Origin: Acholeplasmatales bacterium
Lineage (GTDB): Bacteria > Bacillota_I > Bacilli_A > Acholeplasmatales > Anaeroplasmataceae
Assembly (NCBI GenBank): GCA_024690445.1
Contig: JAILPD010000111.1
Span: 1 to 8,435 of the forward strand
Reading direction: 5' to 3'
Length of the DNA: 8,435 nt
Of the stretch, positions 1 to 6,061 are shown piece after piece (positions within the stretch are counted from its first letter, which is position 1; each line of letters starts with the position of its first letter). The notes beneath the pieces are model-generated. The model did no database searches and was not told the DNA's origin. It saw only the letters and a program-made list of their open reading frames with translations. The translations under genes were made by a program, and so were the position numbers.

Positions 1-663
1 GGCAAGGTAGTTGCAGTATCAGGTGCTGGTAACGTTGCTACTTACGCTATTGAAAAGGCACAATCTTTAGGTGCTAAGGTTATTACATGTTCTGATTCAA
101 ATGGTTGGATTTATGATCCAGAAGGAATCGATGTAGCATTATTAAAGGAAGTTAAGGAAGTTAAGCGTGCTCGTTTAACTGAGTATGCTGCTGCTAGAAA
201 GTCTGCTCAATACTTCGAAAAGAAAAATGGTGAGCATGGCGTATGGCAATATAAGGTAGACATCGCTTTACCATGTGCTACACAAAATGAATTAAATCTT
301 GAAGATGCTAAGATGTTAGTTAAGAATGGCGTAATCGCTGTTTGTGAAGGTGCTAACATGCCTACTGAATTAGATGCTGCTAAGTTCTTAATTGAAAATG
401 GCGTAATCTATGGTCCAGGTAAGGCTTCTAACGCTGGTGGTGTTGCTACTTCTGGTCTTGAAATGTGCCAAAACTCAGCTCGTCTATCTTGGACATTCGA
501 AGAAGTTGATTCAAAGCTTGAAGCTATTATGAAGAATATCTTCCATAACGCCCATGACACAGCTGTTAAGTATGGCGTTCGTGAGAATGACTTATTAACT
601 GGCGCTAATATCGCAGGTTTCGAAAAAGTTTGCGACGCTATGTTAGCTCAAGGTGTATTCTAA
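1..663 (+). CDS. gdhA: NADP-type glutamate dehydrogenase, C-terminal half (5' end outside window)
   Basis: The open frame runs from base 1 to a TAA at 661-663 and gives 220 residues, about the second half of a family that is usually near 450 residues. It would make glutamate from 2-oxoglutarate and ammonium with NAD(P)H, in the cytoplasm, linking nitrogen assimilation to central carbon. The visible part begins in the Rossmann domain with GAGNVA (visible residues 8-13) and goes on through TCSDSNGWIYDP, DIALPCATQNEL, EGANMPT, GPGKASNAGGVATSGLEM and the C-terminal NIAGFEKVCDAMLAQGV, all very close to the hexameric GdhA family. The serine in SDSNG, where NAD-specific enzymes tend to have an acidic residue, suggests NADP; that is an inference. 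Lysine is almost always AAG and alanine GCT, unlike the AAA-rich minus-strand genes, which fits a highly expressed gene. It stands alone on the plus strand and ends at its own terminator. The N-terminal glutamate-binding domain and the promoter are not in view. Confidence 0.97.
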   Translation, partial: GKVVAVSGAGNVATYAIEKAQSLGAKVITCSDSNGWIYDPEGIDVALLKEVKEVKRARLTEYAAARKSAQYFEKKNGEHGVWQYKVDIALPCATQNELNLEDAKMLVKNGVIAVCEGANMPTELDAAKFLIENGVIYGPGKASNAGGVATSGLEMCQNSARLSWTFEEVDSKLEAIMKNIFHNAHDTAVKYGVRENDLLTGANIAGFEKVCDAMLAQGVF

Positions 664-676
664 AAATAAACAAATT

Positions 677-708
677 AAGTACTACTCAATTGAGTGGTAC
701 TTTTTTTT
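677..708 (+). terminator. Rho-independent terminator of gdhA
   Basis: The arms AGTACTACTC and GAGTGGTACT pair with one G-U wobble around a short AATT loop. They are followed directly by a run of eight T (701-708). The hairpin starts about 14 bases after the gdhA stop. It is followed within a few bases by a terminator for the opposite strand. Confidence 0.93.
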
Positions 709-713
709 GCGCT

Positions 714-736
714 AAAAAAGGATGCCGTTGGCATCC
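714..736 (-). terminator. Rho-independent terminator of the minus-strand series
   Basis: Read on the minus strand, GGATGCC (736-730), a three-base AAC loop and GGCATCC (726-720) form a perfect 7-bp stem followed by six T (719-714). The outermost base of the stem is the last base of the TAG stop of the lipoprotein gene, so the hairpin begins exactly at the end of the coding region. Together with the gdhA terminator it insulates the two converging genes. Confidence 0.92.
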
Positions 737-1929
737 TAAATAATACTATAAGCTGTTGTTGATAAGGTTGGAGTCTCTACTCTAAATGATGAACTATATA
801 CTGATGAACTACTAGGAGTATGGTCAGTATCCATCTTATTTGAACCAACTAAGAAATAATCTCCCTTATTTACATCAGGTAAATCATTATCATTCCAAGT
901 AACATCTAATCCATACCACTTATTATCAATCTTTACATAATTCCAAGCATGTCCTGCTGTTGAACCACCACTTGTTGCTGTACCTGTAACTAATATAGAT
1001 TCAACACCAACAACCTTCATTAATAATGAACAAGCCTTTGCGTAACATTCACATACACCCTTATTATATGTTGGATTAACAAATCCTTCTAGGTTATGTG
1101 CCCAATATGAATCTTCTGGTTTTCCAGAGCCATCTTTAGCATATACAAGCTTCTTCATAATATATTTGTTTACTGAATTAATTTTTTGATAATCACTAGT
1201 ATAATTATTATTTGTTTTATAATCTGACACTATCGATAAAATACTATTATTCATTACAGTTCTAGCGCTTGCAGTTGCGTATTCATCAATTAACATTAAA
1301 TAAACTGTATCAGAAGAGTTCAAATAACCAGGACTTAAGAAATAGAATAATGGATTATCATAAATCATTTCCATAACAGCTGAAATAGCCATTTTAATTG
1401 TAAATGATGATGATTTAATATTTGAACCATTAATTTTTATTTCAGGTAACAAATAATATTGTTTTTCAACAGTACTTCCATTTTCATTAACTGTCTTAGT
1501 TTCTTTTTCGTAATCATTAGCACTTGTTAATACAATCTTTGCTTGATTAAAAGCTTCTTCATAAATAGTTTGTAAATCTTCACCATAAGTTTCAATTTCA
1601 CCTAATTTTAAATAGCCATAATCATGCTGATAATCTAGAATTAAATCTTTTATCTTTAATTCTTCTTCATCTGTCTTTTCGACATTAGTGCTTGTATTAC
1701 CATCAGTTTGATTATTTACAGTATTTGTACCACTATTTCCACTAGTACTATTATCGCCTGTAGTCTTATTTTTATCATTATCCTTTTCAACTATCTCAGT
1801 ACCATCTTTTGTTGATGTTGCTGAATTAGAAGAAAATAAATTTTCAAAGTGAATATCACATGATGATAATGTAATAATTAAACCTAAGAATAAAATACTA
1901 GTAATTATTTTTAACAATCCTTTTTTCAT
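736..1929 (-). CDS. Lipoprotein with transglutaminase-like (Cys-His-Asp) domain
   Basis: This is a 397-residue protein when started at the ATG at 1929, which has AGGTGA four bases upstream. An in-frame ATG at 1953 lies inside the preceding gene without such a site and would place eight extra residues before the signal peptide. The N-terminus (MKKGLLKIITSILFLGLIITLSSC) has a charged start, a hydrophobic core and the lipobox LSSC, so it is probably a membrane-anchored lipoprotein acylated on Cys24. Residues about 30-85 are a low-complexity Ser/Thr/Asn/Gly/Asp/Lys linker, typical of a spacer across the cell wall. The C-terminal part carries the transglutaminase-superfamily triad: Cys293 in KGVCECYAKA, His327 in GHAWNYV and Asp342 in YGLDVTWND. 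Members with this architecture may be peptidases or protein cross-linkers; the substrate cannot be read from sequence. It is the last gene of a coupled mntP-GH28-lipoprotein series and ends at a strong terminator. Confidence 0.85.
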   Translation of the reverse strand: MKKGLLKIITSILFLGLIITLSSCDIHFENLFSSNSATSTKDGTEIVEKDNDKNKTTGDNSTSGNSGTNTVNNQTDGNTSTNVEKTDEEELKIKDLILDYQHDYGYLKLGEIETYGEDLQTIYEEAFNQAKIVLTSANDYEKETKTVNENGSTVEKQYYLLPEIKINGSNIKSSSFTIKMAISAVMEMIYDNPLFYFLSPGYLNSSDTVYLMLIDEYATASARTVMNNSILSIVSDYKTNNNYTSDYQKINSVNKYIMKKLVYAKDGSGKPEDSYWAHNLEGFVNPTYNKGVCECYAKACSLLMKVVGVESILVTGTATSGGSTAGHAWNYVKIDNKWYGLDVTWNDNDLPDVNKGDYFLVGSNKMDTDHTPSSSSVYSSSFRVETPTLSTTAYSII

Positions 1930-1933
1930 ATAA

Positions 1934-1939
1934 TCACCT
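1934..1939 (-). promoter_or_regulatory. Ribosome binding site that decides the lipoprotein start
   Basis: On the minus strand AGGTGA precedes ATG (1929-1927) by four bases. Its last three bases, TGA (1936-1934), are also the stop codon of the GH28 gene, so a terminating ribosome stands on the binding site of the next gene. This supports translational coupling and fixes the start at 1929 rather than at the ATG at 1953. Confidence 0.8.
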
Positions 1940-3184
1940 GTTATCATATTCATTATTTTTTATTATTATATCAGTTTTTGTTTCAATTTTCGAATTTTTA
2001 ATTACAATATTATCAACATTTTTCAAATATCCATACTCAATAGCACTTACATTAATGCTATCAAAATAGATATTTCTTATATGACTACTATCTAATCCTT
2101 CTAAATGAAATACTCTACTTATTCCATCATATTTATCTTCTATTTTTGAATTAACATTTGATATATAAATATCATCAATTATAGTATCAGGAAGCGAATT
2201 ATCTGTTTTTAATAATGTATGATAATATTCTTTTATTTCACCTTTATAATCTAATGGAATAACGCATTTATTATAATTTGGATTCCAATTTAAGTTAATA
2301 TGAAATAAATATTTAACATTAATGCAATCTAAATTATTTACCTTAATATTTTTTACATATCCCTTTCTCATATTAGATGATTTTATTCTAAAGGCACAAT
2401 CAGTATTTAAATATTTAATATCATGAATATTAATATCATAAATACCTGCAGATAATTCAGATCCTAAAGTAATACCAAAACCATTTTTTATTGTACAATT
2501 TCTTATTTCTACATCATAAGATGGTCTATTAACTCTAATGCCATCACTATCTCTACCTGATTTAATCGCAATTGAATCATCATTTGTATTAGCTATTATA
2601 TTTTCAATTAATATATCATTTGATGAATCAATATCAATTCCATCTGTTGAAGGTGCAAAATTACAAGCAGAATCAATAATAACACCACTTATTATTACAT
2701 TCTTAGAATATAAAACATGAATATTCCAAAAGCCTGAATCCTTAGATGTAACATCATAAATTCTAATATTATTTGAATTTTGAATTAAAACATTTCTTGG
2801 TCTTTTACAATCATAATCACATAAGAATCTAATTCCTTTAGAATCATATTCTTTTCTCATGCCACCCTTCATGTCTAATCCCCAATATTTTTGATACCAA
2901 TAGCTACCATTACCATCAATAATACCTTTTCCCTTAATTGTGATATTTTCACAATCGATGGCATTAATTATTGCAGGATACCAGTCCATCTCAATTCCAG
3001 CTACTCTTGTTTTAATATCTTTATATTTTAACTCATCTAAGGTAGCTAATAAAATAGCTCCTTCTTCTATTTCTAATGTCATATTAGAGTGCAAAAAAAG
3101 AGGAGCAGTTACATATACTCCTTTTTCAATTTTAACATATTCATTATCATCGATTTTCTTTTGCAATTCTAATGTATTGTCCAT
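1934..3184 (-). CDS. Glycoside hydrolase family 28 (polygalacturonase-fold), cytoplasmic
   Basis: This 416-residue protein has the repeating short Ile/Val/Asn strands of a right-handed parallel beta-helix. It contains the strongly diagnostic GH28 segment around DDSIAIKSGRDSDG followed by a nearby RPS. The usual four GH28 motifs are recognisable but two are altered. NTD is STD at 179-181, with DGID following. The catalytic DD pair is at 202-203. GHG is GFG at 235-237, within GFGITLGSE. RIK at 266-268 is intact. Family enzymes hydrolyse alpha-galacturonosyl linkages in pectin or rhamnogalacturonan. There is no signal peptide (the protein starts MDNTLELQKK), so it should act inside the cell on imported oligosaccharides, probably in exo fashion; that is inferred. 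The start ATG lies one base after the mntP stop (TAATATG), with AGG eight bases upstream. It overlaps the ribosome binding site of the lipoprotein gene. Codons are AAA/ATA-rich like its neighbours. The exact substrate is uncertain. Confidence 0.88.
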   Translation of the reverse strand: MDNTLELQKKIDDNEYVKIEKGVYVTAPLFLHSNMTLEIEEGAILLATLDELKYKDIKTRVAGIEMDWYPAIINAIDCENITIKGKGIIDGNGSYWYQKYWGLDMKGGMRKEYDSKGIRFLCDYDCKRPRNVLIQNSNNIRIYDVTSKDSGFWNIHVLYSKNVIISGVIIDSACNFAPSTDGIDIDSSNDILIENIIANTNDDSIAIKSGRDSDGIRVNRPSYDVEIRNCTIKNGFGITLGSELSAGIYDINIHDIKYLNTDCAFRIKSSNMRKGYVKNIKVNNLDCINVKYLFHINLNWNPNYNKCVIPLDYKGEIKEYYHTLLKTDNSLPDTIIDDIYISNVNSKIEDKYDGISRVFHLEGLDSSHIRNIYFDSINVSAIEYGYLKNVDNIVIKNSKIETKTDIIIKNNEYDNR

Positions 3185-3185
3185 A

Positions 3186-3821
3186 TTAAATACCTGCGTA
3201 ATGTGAAACTACTATCCAAACAGCTAAACCAACTAAGATACAACCGCCAATGATGCCAGTAAGCTCAATTTTACCCTTTAATAGCTTTTCTATTTGACGA
3301 CCTAAGAATAATCCTATTAAAGAAATAAAGAAAGTAATGGCCATTATAATAGTTACATGAAGCCAAATAGTATAATTAGTAGAAACACCAGAATGTAAAG
3401 CAACACCAGAGCCTAAGGCATCGATTGCTGTTGCGAATCCAAAATACAATACATCCTTAATGGCAAATTGCTTAGGATTTTTTTCATCTTCTGACTTCTT
3501 CATTTCTTTTACAGCTTCAATTATCATTTTAACACCAATGAATAACAATAAGGCAAAGGCTAACCAAGTAACAATTAAACTCATAATATCGCCAGCACTA
3601 TTACCATTAGCTTCTCCTACTATAATTGTAACTATTTCAACAAGCCAATAGCCAACTAAAGGCATTAATGCTTGCATAAAACCAAAAACAAATGCGATAA
3701 AGAATGACTTCTTTTTATTAATATCTGTATAGATTAATCCATCAGTTACAGATACAGCAAAAGCGTCCATCGAAAGTGCTATACCTAGTAACACAATCTC
3801 CAAAATAATCGTAAATGTCAT
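3186..3821 (-). CDS. mntP: Manganese efflux pump MntP
   Basis: This 211-residue membrane protein belongs to the MntP family, which exports Mn2+ from the cytoplasm. Two related halves can be seen. The first has LSMDAFAVSV (Asp19) followed by a helix ending FGFMQALMPLVGYW. The second has ATAIDALGSGVA (Asp134) followed by a long hydrophobic helix and a C-terminal one. About six transmembrane segments are visible, separated by a charged cytoplasmic loop (KEMKKSEDEKNPKQ, residues 105-118). The conserved aspartates at the helix starts are family hallmarks needed for transport. I start it at ATG 3821, which has a GGGGG run nine bases upstream and gives the normal family N-terminus. The longer frame would need a TTG at 3857 inside the loop-proximal part of an inverted repeat. 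It lies 44 bases after the diguanylate cyclase gene and is directly coupled to the GH28 gene. No manganese riboswitch is present in this short leader. Confidence 0.9.
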   Translation of the reverse strand: MTFTIILEIVLLGIALSMDAFAVSVTDGLIYTDINKKKSFFIAFVFGFMQALMPLVGYWLVEIVTIIVGEANGNSAGDIMSLIVTWLAFALLLFIGVKMIIEAVKEMKKSEDEKNPKQFAIKDVLYFGFATAIDALGSGVALHSGVSTNYTIWLHVTIIMAITFFISLIGLFLGRQIEKLLKGKIELTGIIGGCILVGLAVWIVVSHYAGI

Positions 3822-3845
3822 AATAATTTTCCCCCAAAAATTATT

Positions 3846-3871
3846 AAATAGGTTCAAAATAGAACCTATTT
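3846..3871. repeat. Perfect inverted repeat at the cyclase-mntP junction (operator or terminator)
   Basis: Two perfect 10-bp arms, AAATAGGTTC (3846-3855) and GAACCTATTT (3862-3871), flank a six-base loop, AAAATA. The repeat covers the TAG stop of the cyclase gene (3868-3866) and lies just downstream of a possible -10 box at 3875-3880. It could be a protein-binding operator over the mntP transcription start, or a weak terminator of the cyclase transcript. On the minus strand the following T-tract is interrupted (AATAATTTTT). On the plus strand the T-run is better, but no plus-strand gene ends here. I cannot decide between these roles from sequence alone. Confidence 0.7.
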
Positions 3872-4924
3872 TTTATTATTTATCTCAAAAATAAATGACA
3901 CAAGCTTAGCTACATATAAAGCTAAAGCAACTTCCTTTTCCTGCCATACTCTTAATAATCTATTTTCCATAATAGCTAAATATCCATAGGTTGTTGTAAT
4001 ACCTAATTTAAATACCATTATTGATTGAGTATTTGTCGCAGTCATATATCTATTTATGCCTGGAGATTTCATCTTATAATCCTTTAATTGATTAGAAACA
4101 ATGTAATCTGAATTATCATCAAATAATATAGCAAAATCCTCAACAGAAGGCTTAGTAACATCCTTAGCCCCTTGAGATACAATTGATTCAATACATAAAT
4201 TATCAAATACAACTAAACAATCAGTAGTTGATAATGACTTAACCATATAATCTAATAATTTCTTAGTATTCTCCTCACTAGATAAATTAAAATCTACACT
4301 TTTTCCTAAAGATGCAAACATATCAGGAAGATATGCATTATCCTTTCTATGAACGTCAATATCCTTATGCTTTTCTTCAACATAAACGATATAACAATTT
4401 CTACCCTTTGATTTTCCTCTATATAAGGCTTTATCAGCCTTTTGGAATAAATCATCAAATACTTCTGCATCAAATGGATATGAGGCGACACCAGTTGTCG
4501 CAGTGACAAATAATCTAACATCACTTAAATCATATGTTTTTCTCATAATCTGCTTACTGTGATAAATATCAGTAAAGTATGCATGGACATTATCATATGA
4601 TGGATTATCGTTAAAATATAATATGATAAATTCATCTCCACCAAATCTACCAACTAAGCCATTATCTCCGATATAATTAATGAATCCATCTACTATTTTA
4701 ATTAAGCATTCATCACCAACTGAATGTCCATAATTATCATTTATTAACTTAAAGTTATCAAGATCTACAATTGCAAAAGCAAAAGGAATCTTCTTTTCTA
4801 TTAAATATTTAGCAAGACCTATGATATAGCCTCTAGATATACAGCCAGTTAAAGCATCTAAAACATATTCCATATCTAGGCCGTTAAAATATTCATATTG
4901 TTTTAATTGCTCCTTTGTGTACAT
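3866..4924 (-). CDS. Diguanylate cyclase: N-terminal GGDEF domain with C-terminal GAF-like domain
   Basis: This 352-residue soluble protein is expected to make cyclic di-GMP from two GTP. The GGDEF domain spans residues about 20-180. It shows DALTGCISRGY (23-33), the metal- and substrate-binding DLDNFKLINDNYGHSVGD (54-71), an intact FGGDEF signature (94-99) and KADKALYRGKSKGRN (162-176). The inhibitory RxxD site that would sit at 86-89 reads GDNG, so product feedback inhibition at this site is unlikely. Residues about 205-347 look like a GAF domain: a first amphipathic helix around EENTKKLLDYMVKSL and a closing segment YGYLAIMENRLLRVWQEKE followed by a long helix. This order (GGDEF first, sensor last) is less usual than the reverse. 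There is no signal peptide or membrane segment, so it senses something in the cytoplasm; the ligand is unknown. The start ATG has GGAGG at 4935-4931, six bases upstream, and its own promoter. The stop overlaps the inverted repeat before mntP. Confidence 0.92.
   Translation of the reverse strand: MYTKEQLKQYEYFNGLDMEYVLDALTGCISRGYIIGLAKYLIEKKIPFAFAIVDLDNFKLINDNYGHSVGDECLIKIVDGFINYIGDNGLVGRFGGDEFIILYFNDNPSYDNVHAYFTDIYHSKQIMRKTYDLSDVRLFVTATTGVASYPFDAEVFDDLFQKADKALYRGKSKGRNCYIVYVEEKHKDIDVHRKDNAYLPDMFASLGKSVDFNLSSEENTKKLLDYMVKSLSTTDCLVVFDNLCIESIVSQGAKDVTKPSVEDFAILFDDNSDYIVSNQLKDYKMKSPGINRYMTATNTQSIMVFKLGITTTYGYLAIMENRLLRVWQEKEVALALYVAKLVSFIFEINNKK
3875..3903 (-). promoter_or_regulatory. Possible mntP promoter inside the end of the cyclase gene
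   Basis: On the minus strand TTGTGT (3903-3898) and AATAAT (3880-3875) are separated by 17 bases, giving four and five matches to the sigma-A consensus. Transcription would start near 3868, inside the first arm of the inverted repeat. The surroundings are very AT-rich, so a chance match is quite possible. Confidence 0.4.
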
Positions 4925-4955
4925 AGAAAGCCTCCAGTATCGAACTTATAATACT

Positions 4956-4984
4956 ATATTAGCACAAAAGTCGGCGCTTGTAAA
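4956..4984 (-). promoter_or_regulatory. Sigma-A-type promoter of the diguanylate cyclase gene
   Basis: On the minus strand TTTACA (4984-4979) and TAATAT (4961-4956) are separated by exactly 17 bases. The expected start, near 4949, gives a leader of about 25 bases containing the GGAGG site. The -35 box begins two bases after the stop of the upstream 104-residue gene, and no clear terminator separates the two, so readthrough is also likely. Confidence 0.75.
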
Positions 4985-4985
4985 A

Positions 4986-5300
4986 CTATCTATTTTGTTT
5001 AACGTATACATAGTTATTAGAAATAACAATACTATCACCATTTAAAGTAATACTCAATTTGCTATCATTGAATTTAACATCCTCAACTACAGGATTCTTA
5101 TATATTTTGTCATTTCCTACATAATCAAATGTAAATTCAATCTCATGATTAACATCTAATTCTGGTCTATATCCATTAGCAATCAATTCCAAATGAGCAA
5201 CAACATTCACATTAATTATTAATTTATTATCTTTAATCAAAGCCGATTTAATTTCTGAATTTTTTAAATCATAATTATCATAGAAAAAATCTAATGTCAT
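4986..5300 (-). CDS. Unrecognised 104-residue protein downstream of the esterase
   Basis: I do not recognise this gene. The start is the ATG at 5300, five bases after AGGTGA. A GTG at 5309 in the same frame is part of that binding site and is an unlikely start. The product is small, acidic-to-neutral, without signal peptide, membrane segment or cysteine, and rich in alternating hydrophobic/polar stretches (KDNKLIINVNVVAHLELI, HEIEFTFDYV, DSKLSITLNGDSIVI) that predict a mostly beta fold. The beginning, DNYDLKNSEIKSALI, loosely resembles the start of small beta-rich proteins of unknown function that have an HDSxI-like segment. This is only a visual similarity. It lies nine bases after the esterase stop, with the two ends sharing the binding site, so it is cotranscribed and coupled with the esterase. 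A helper role in the same process is an inference from position only. Confidence 0.75.
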   Translation of the reverse strand: MTLDFFYDNYDLKNSEIKSALIKDNKLIINVNVVAHLELIANGYRPELDVNHEIEFTFDYVGNDKIYKNPVVEDVKFNDSKLSITLNGDSIVISNNYVYVKQNR

Positions 5301-5305
5301 AACTA

Positions 5306-5311
5306 TCACCT
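5306..5311 (-). promoter_or_regulatory. Ribosome binding site that decides the start of the 104-residue protein
   Basis: On the minus strand TAGGTGATAGTTATG contains the esterase stop TAG (5312-5310), the binding site AGGTGA (5311-5306) and the ATG at 5300. The stop codon and binding site overlap, as at the GH28-lipoprotein junction. The GTG at 5309 lies within the site and so cannot easily use it. Confidence 0.75.
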
Positions 5312-6023
5312 AATCCTTTAGCATATCAAAATCAATTTGGTTAGTTAAGTTTAAATCAATGAAACATTCATTGATGGGATCATTAGTCTTACTAATTGCA
5401 TTTACGAATAAATAAGCCATTAATGTCGCACCCTCAATCATTAGATGAGAGTGATCATCAGAACCATCCATATAATTAGAATATCTATTTGAATCAAATA
5501 TCATATGGTATTTCTTTGTTTTTTCTTCGCCAAGCTTTGTATAATGCTCAATTGATATTTTATTTAAATCAATGCATGTATGATTTGTGTTTTTAGCATA
5601 TTGAAGCATAGCATTTGGATATTCTCCATGGCTATTAATACAAACACCATTTTCAAATTTATGTCTAGTGATGGAAGTGGCAAATACTATATGTCCACCC
5701 TTTTCTTCAATACTTTTTGCAAAATAATCTAAATTCTTTTGATATTGACCATAAGGCTCAGTATATCTTTTAGGATCTTGTATTTTTTCATCATTATGTC
5801 CAAATGAACAAATTACATAATCACCCTTTTCAACATTTGATAAAAGCTTATCAAATCTACCTTCATCAATAAATGATTTTGTACTTCTTCCATTTTCTGC
5901 ATAATTATAAACTAATATTCCTTCCTTAACGAAAAGCTCTAAACCTTGTCCCCAACCAAATTGAGGATAAGAATAATAATTATTTCTTTTCATTGTAGAA
6001 TCACCCATCATTAATATTTTCAT
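5310..6023 (-). CDS. SGNH/GDSL hydrolase, rhamnogalacturonan acetylesterase-like (CE12 type), cytoplasmic
   Basis: This 237-residue SGNH hydrolase most resembles the rhamnogalacturonan acetylesterase group (B. subtilis YesT/RhgT-like), which removes acetyl groups from pectic sugars. The catalytic blocks are complete. Block I is GDST with nucleophile Ser9, block II is NYAENGRSTKSF with Gly45 for the oxyanion hole, block III is SFGHND with Asn77, and block V is DDHSH with the Asp190-His193 pair. GWGQGLELF after block I is also typical of this group. There is no signal peptide: block I begins at residue 7, so it acts in the cytoplasm on imported material. I chose the ATG at 6023. The ATG at 6035 has AAGG only one base before it and would be almost leaderless from the likely promoter at 6047-6052. 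The substrate is an inference; a different acetylated sugar is possible. It is coupled to the 104-residue protein downstream and follows the rpsU terminator. Confidence 0.85.
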   Translation of the reverse strand: MKILMMGDSTMKRNNYYSYPQFGWGQGLELFVKEGILVYNYAENGRSTKSFIDEGRFDKLLSNVEKGDYVICSFGHNDEKIQDPKRYTEPYGQYQKNLDYFAKSIEEKGGHIVFATSITRHKFENGVCINSHGEYPNAMLQYAKNTNHTCIDLNKISIEHYTKLGEEKTKKYHMIFDSNRYSNYMDGSDDHSHLMIEGATLMAYLFVNAISKTNDPINECFIDLNLTNQIDFDMLKD

Positions 6024-6046
6024 AAAAAACACCATCCTTAATTAAG

Positions 6047-6052
6047 ATTATA
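6047..6052 (-). promoter_or_regulatory. Likely -10 box of the esterase gene
   Basis: A perfect TATAAT lies on the minus strand in the 48-base gap between the rpsU terminator and the esterase. The region 17 bases upstream (TCCCTT) is a poor -35 and coincides with the 3' side and T-tract of the rpsU terminator, so the promoter may need an activator. Expected transcription start is near 6040, about 17 bases before the chosen ATG. Confidence 0.5.
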
Positions 6053-6061
6053 TTCCAATTG

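Noticed and set aside
1934..1936. Mycoplasma-type code with TGA read as tryptophan
   Set aside because: TGA ends the GH28 gene at the expected place, directly before the next start, and tryptophans are encoded by TGG throughout.
2538..3651. Plus-strand open frames opposite the GH28 and mntP genes
   Set aside because: They are mirror images of strongly supported minus-strand genes, have no ribosome binding sites and show no recognisable domain.
3822..3857. Longer mntP starting at TTG 3857
   Set aside because: The extra 12 residues are not part of the family, and the TTG lies within the inverted repeat without a suitable binding site.
3822..3865. Manganese (yybP-ykoY) riboswitch before mntP
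   Set aside because: Expected from the family, but the gap of 44 bases is too short and holds only the inverted repeat and a GGGGG site.
4306..4524. Open frames in other phases and on the other strand within the diguanylate cyclase gene
   Set aside because: They lie wholly inside the GGDEF coding region, which has intact motifs, and have no start signals of their own.
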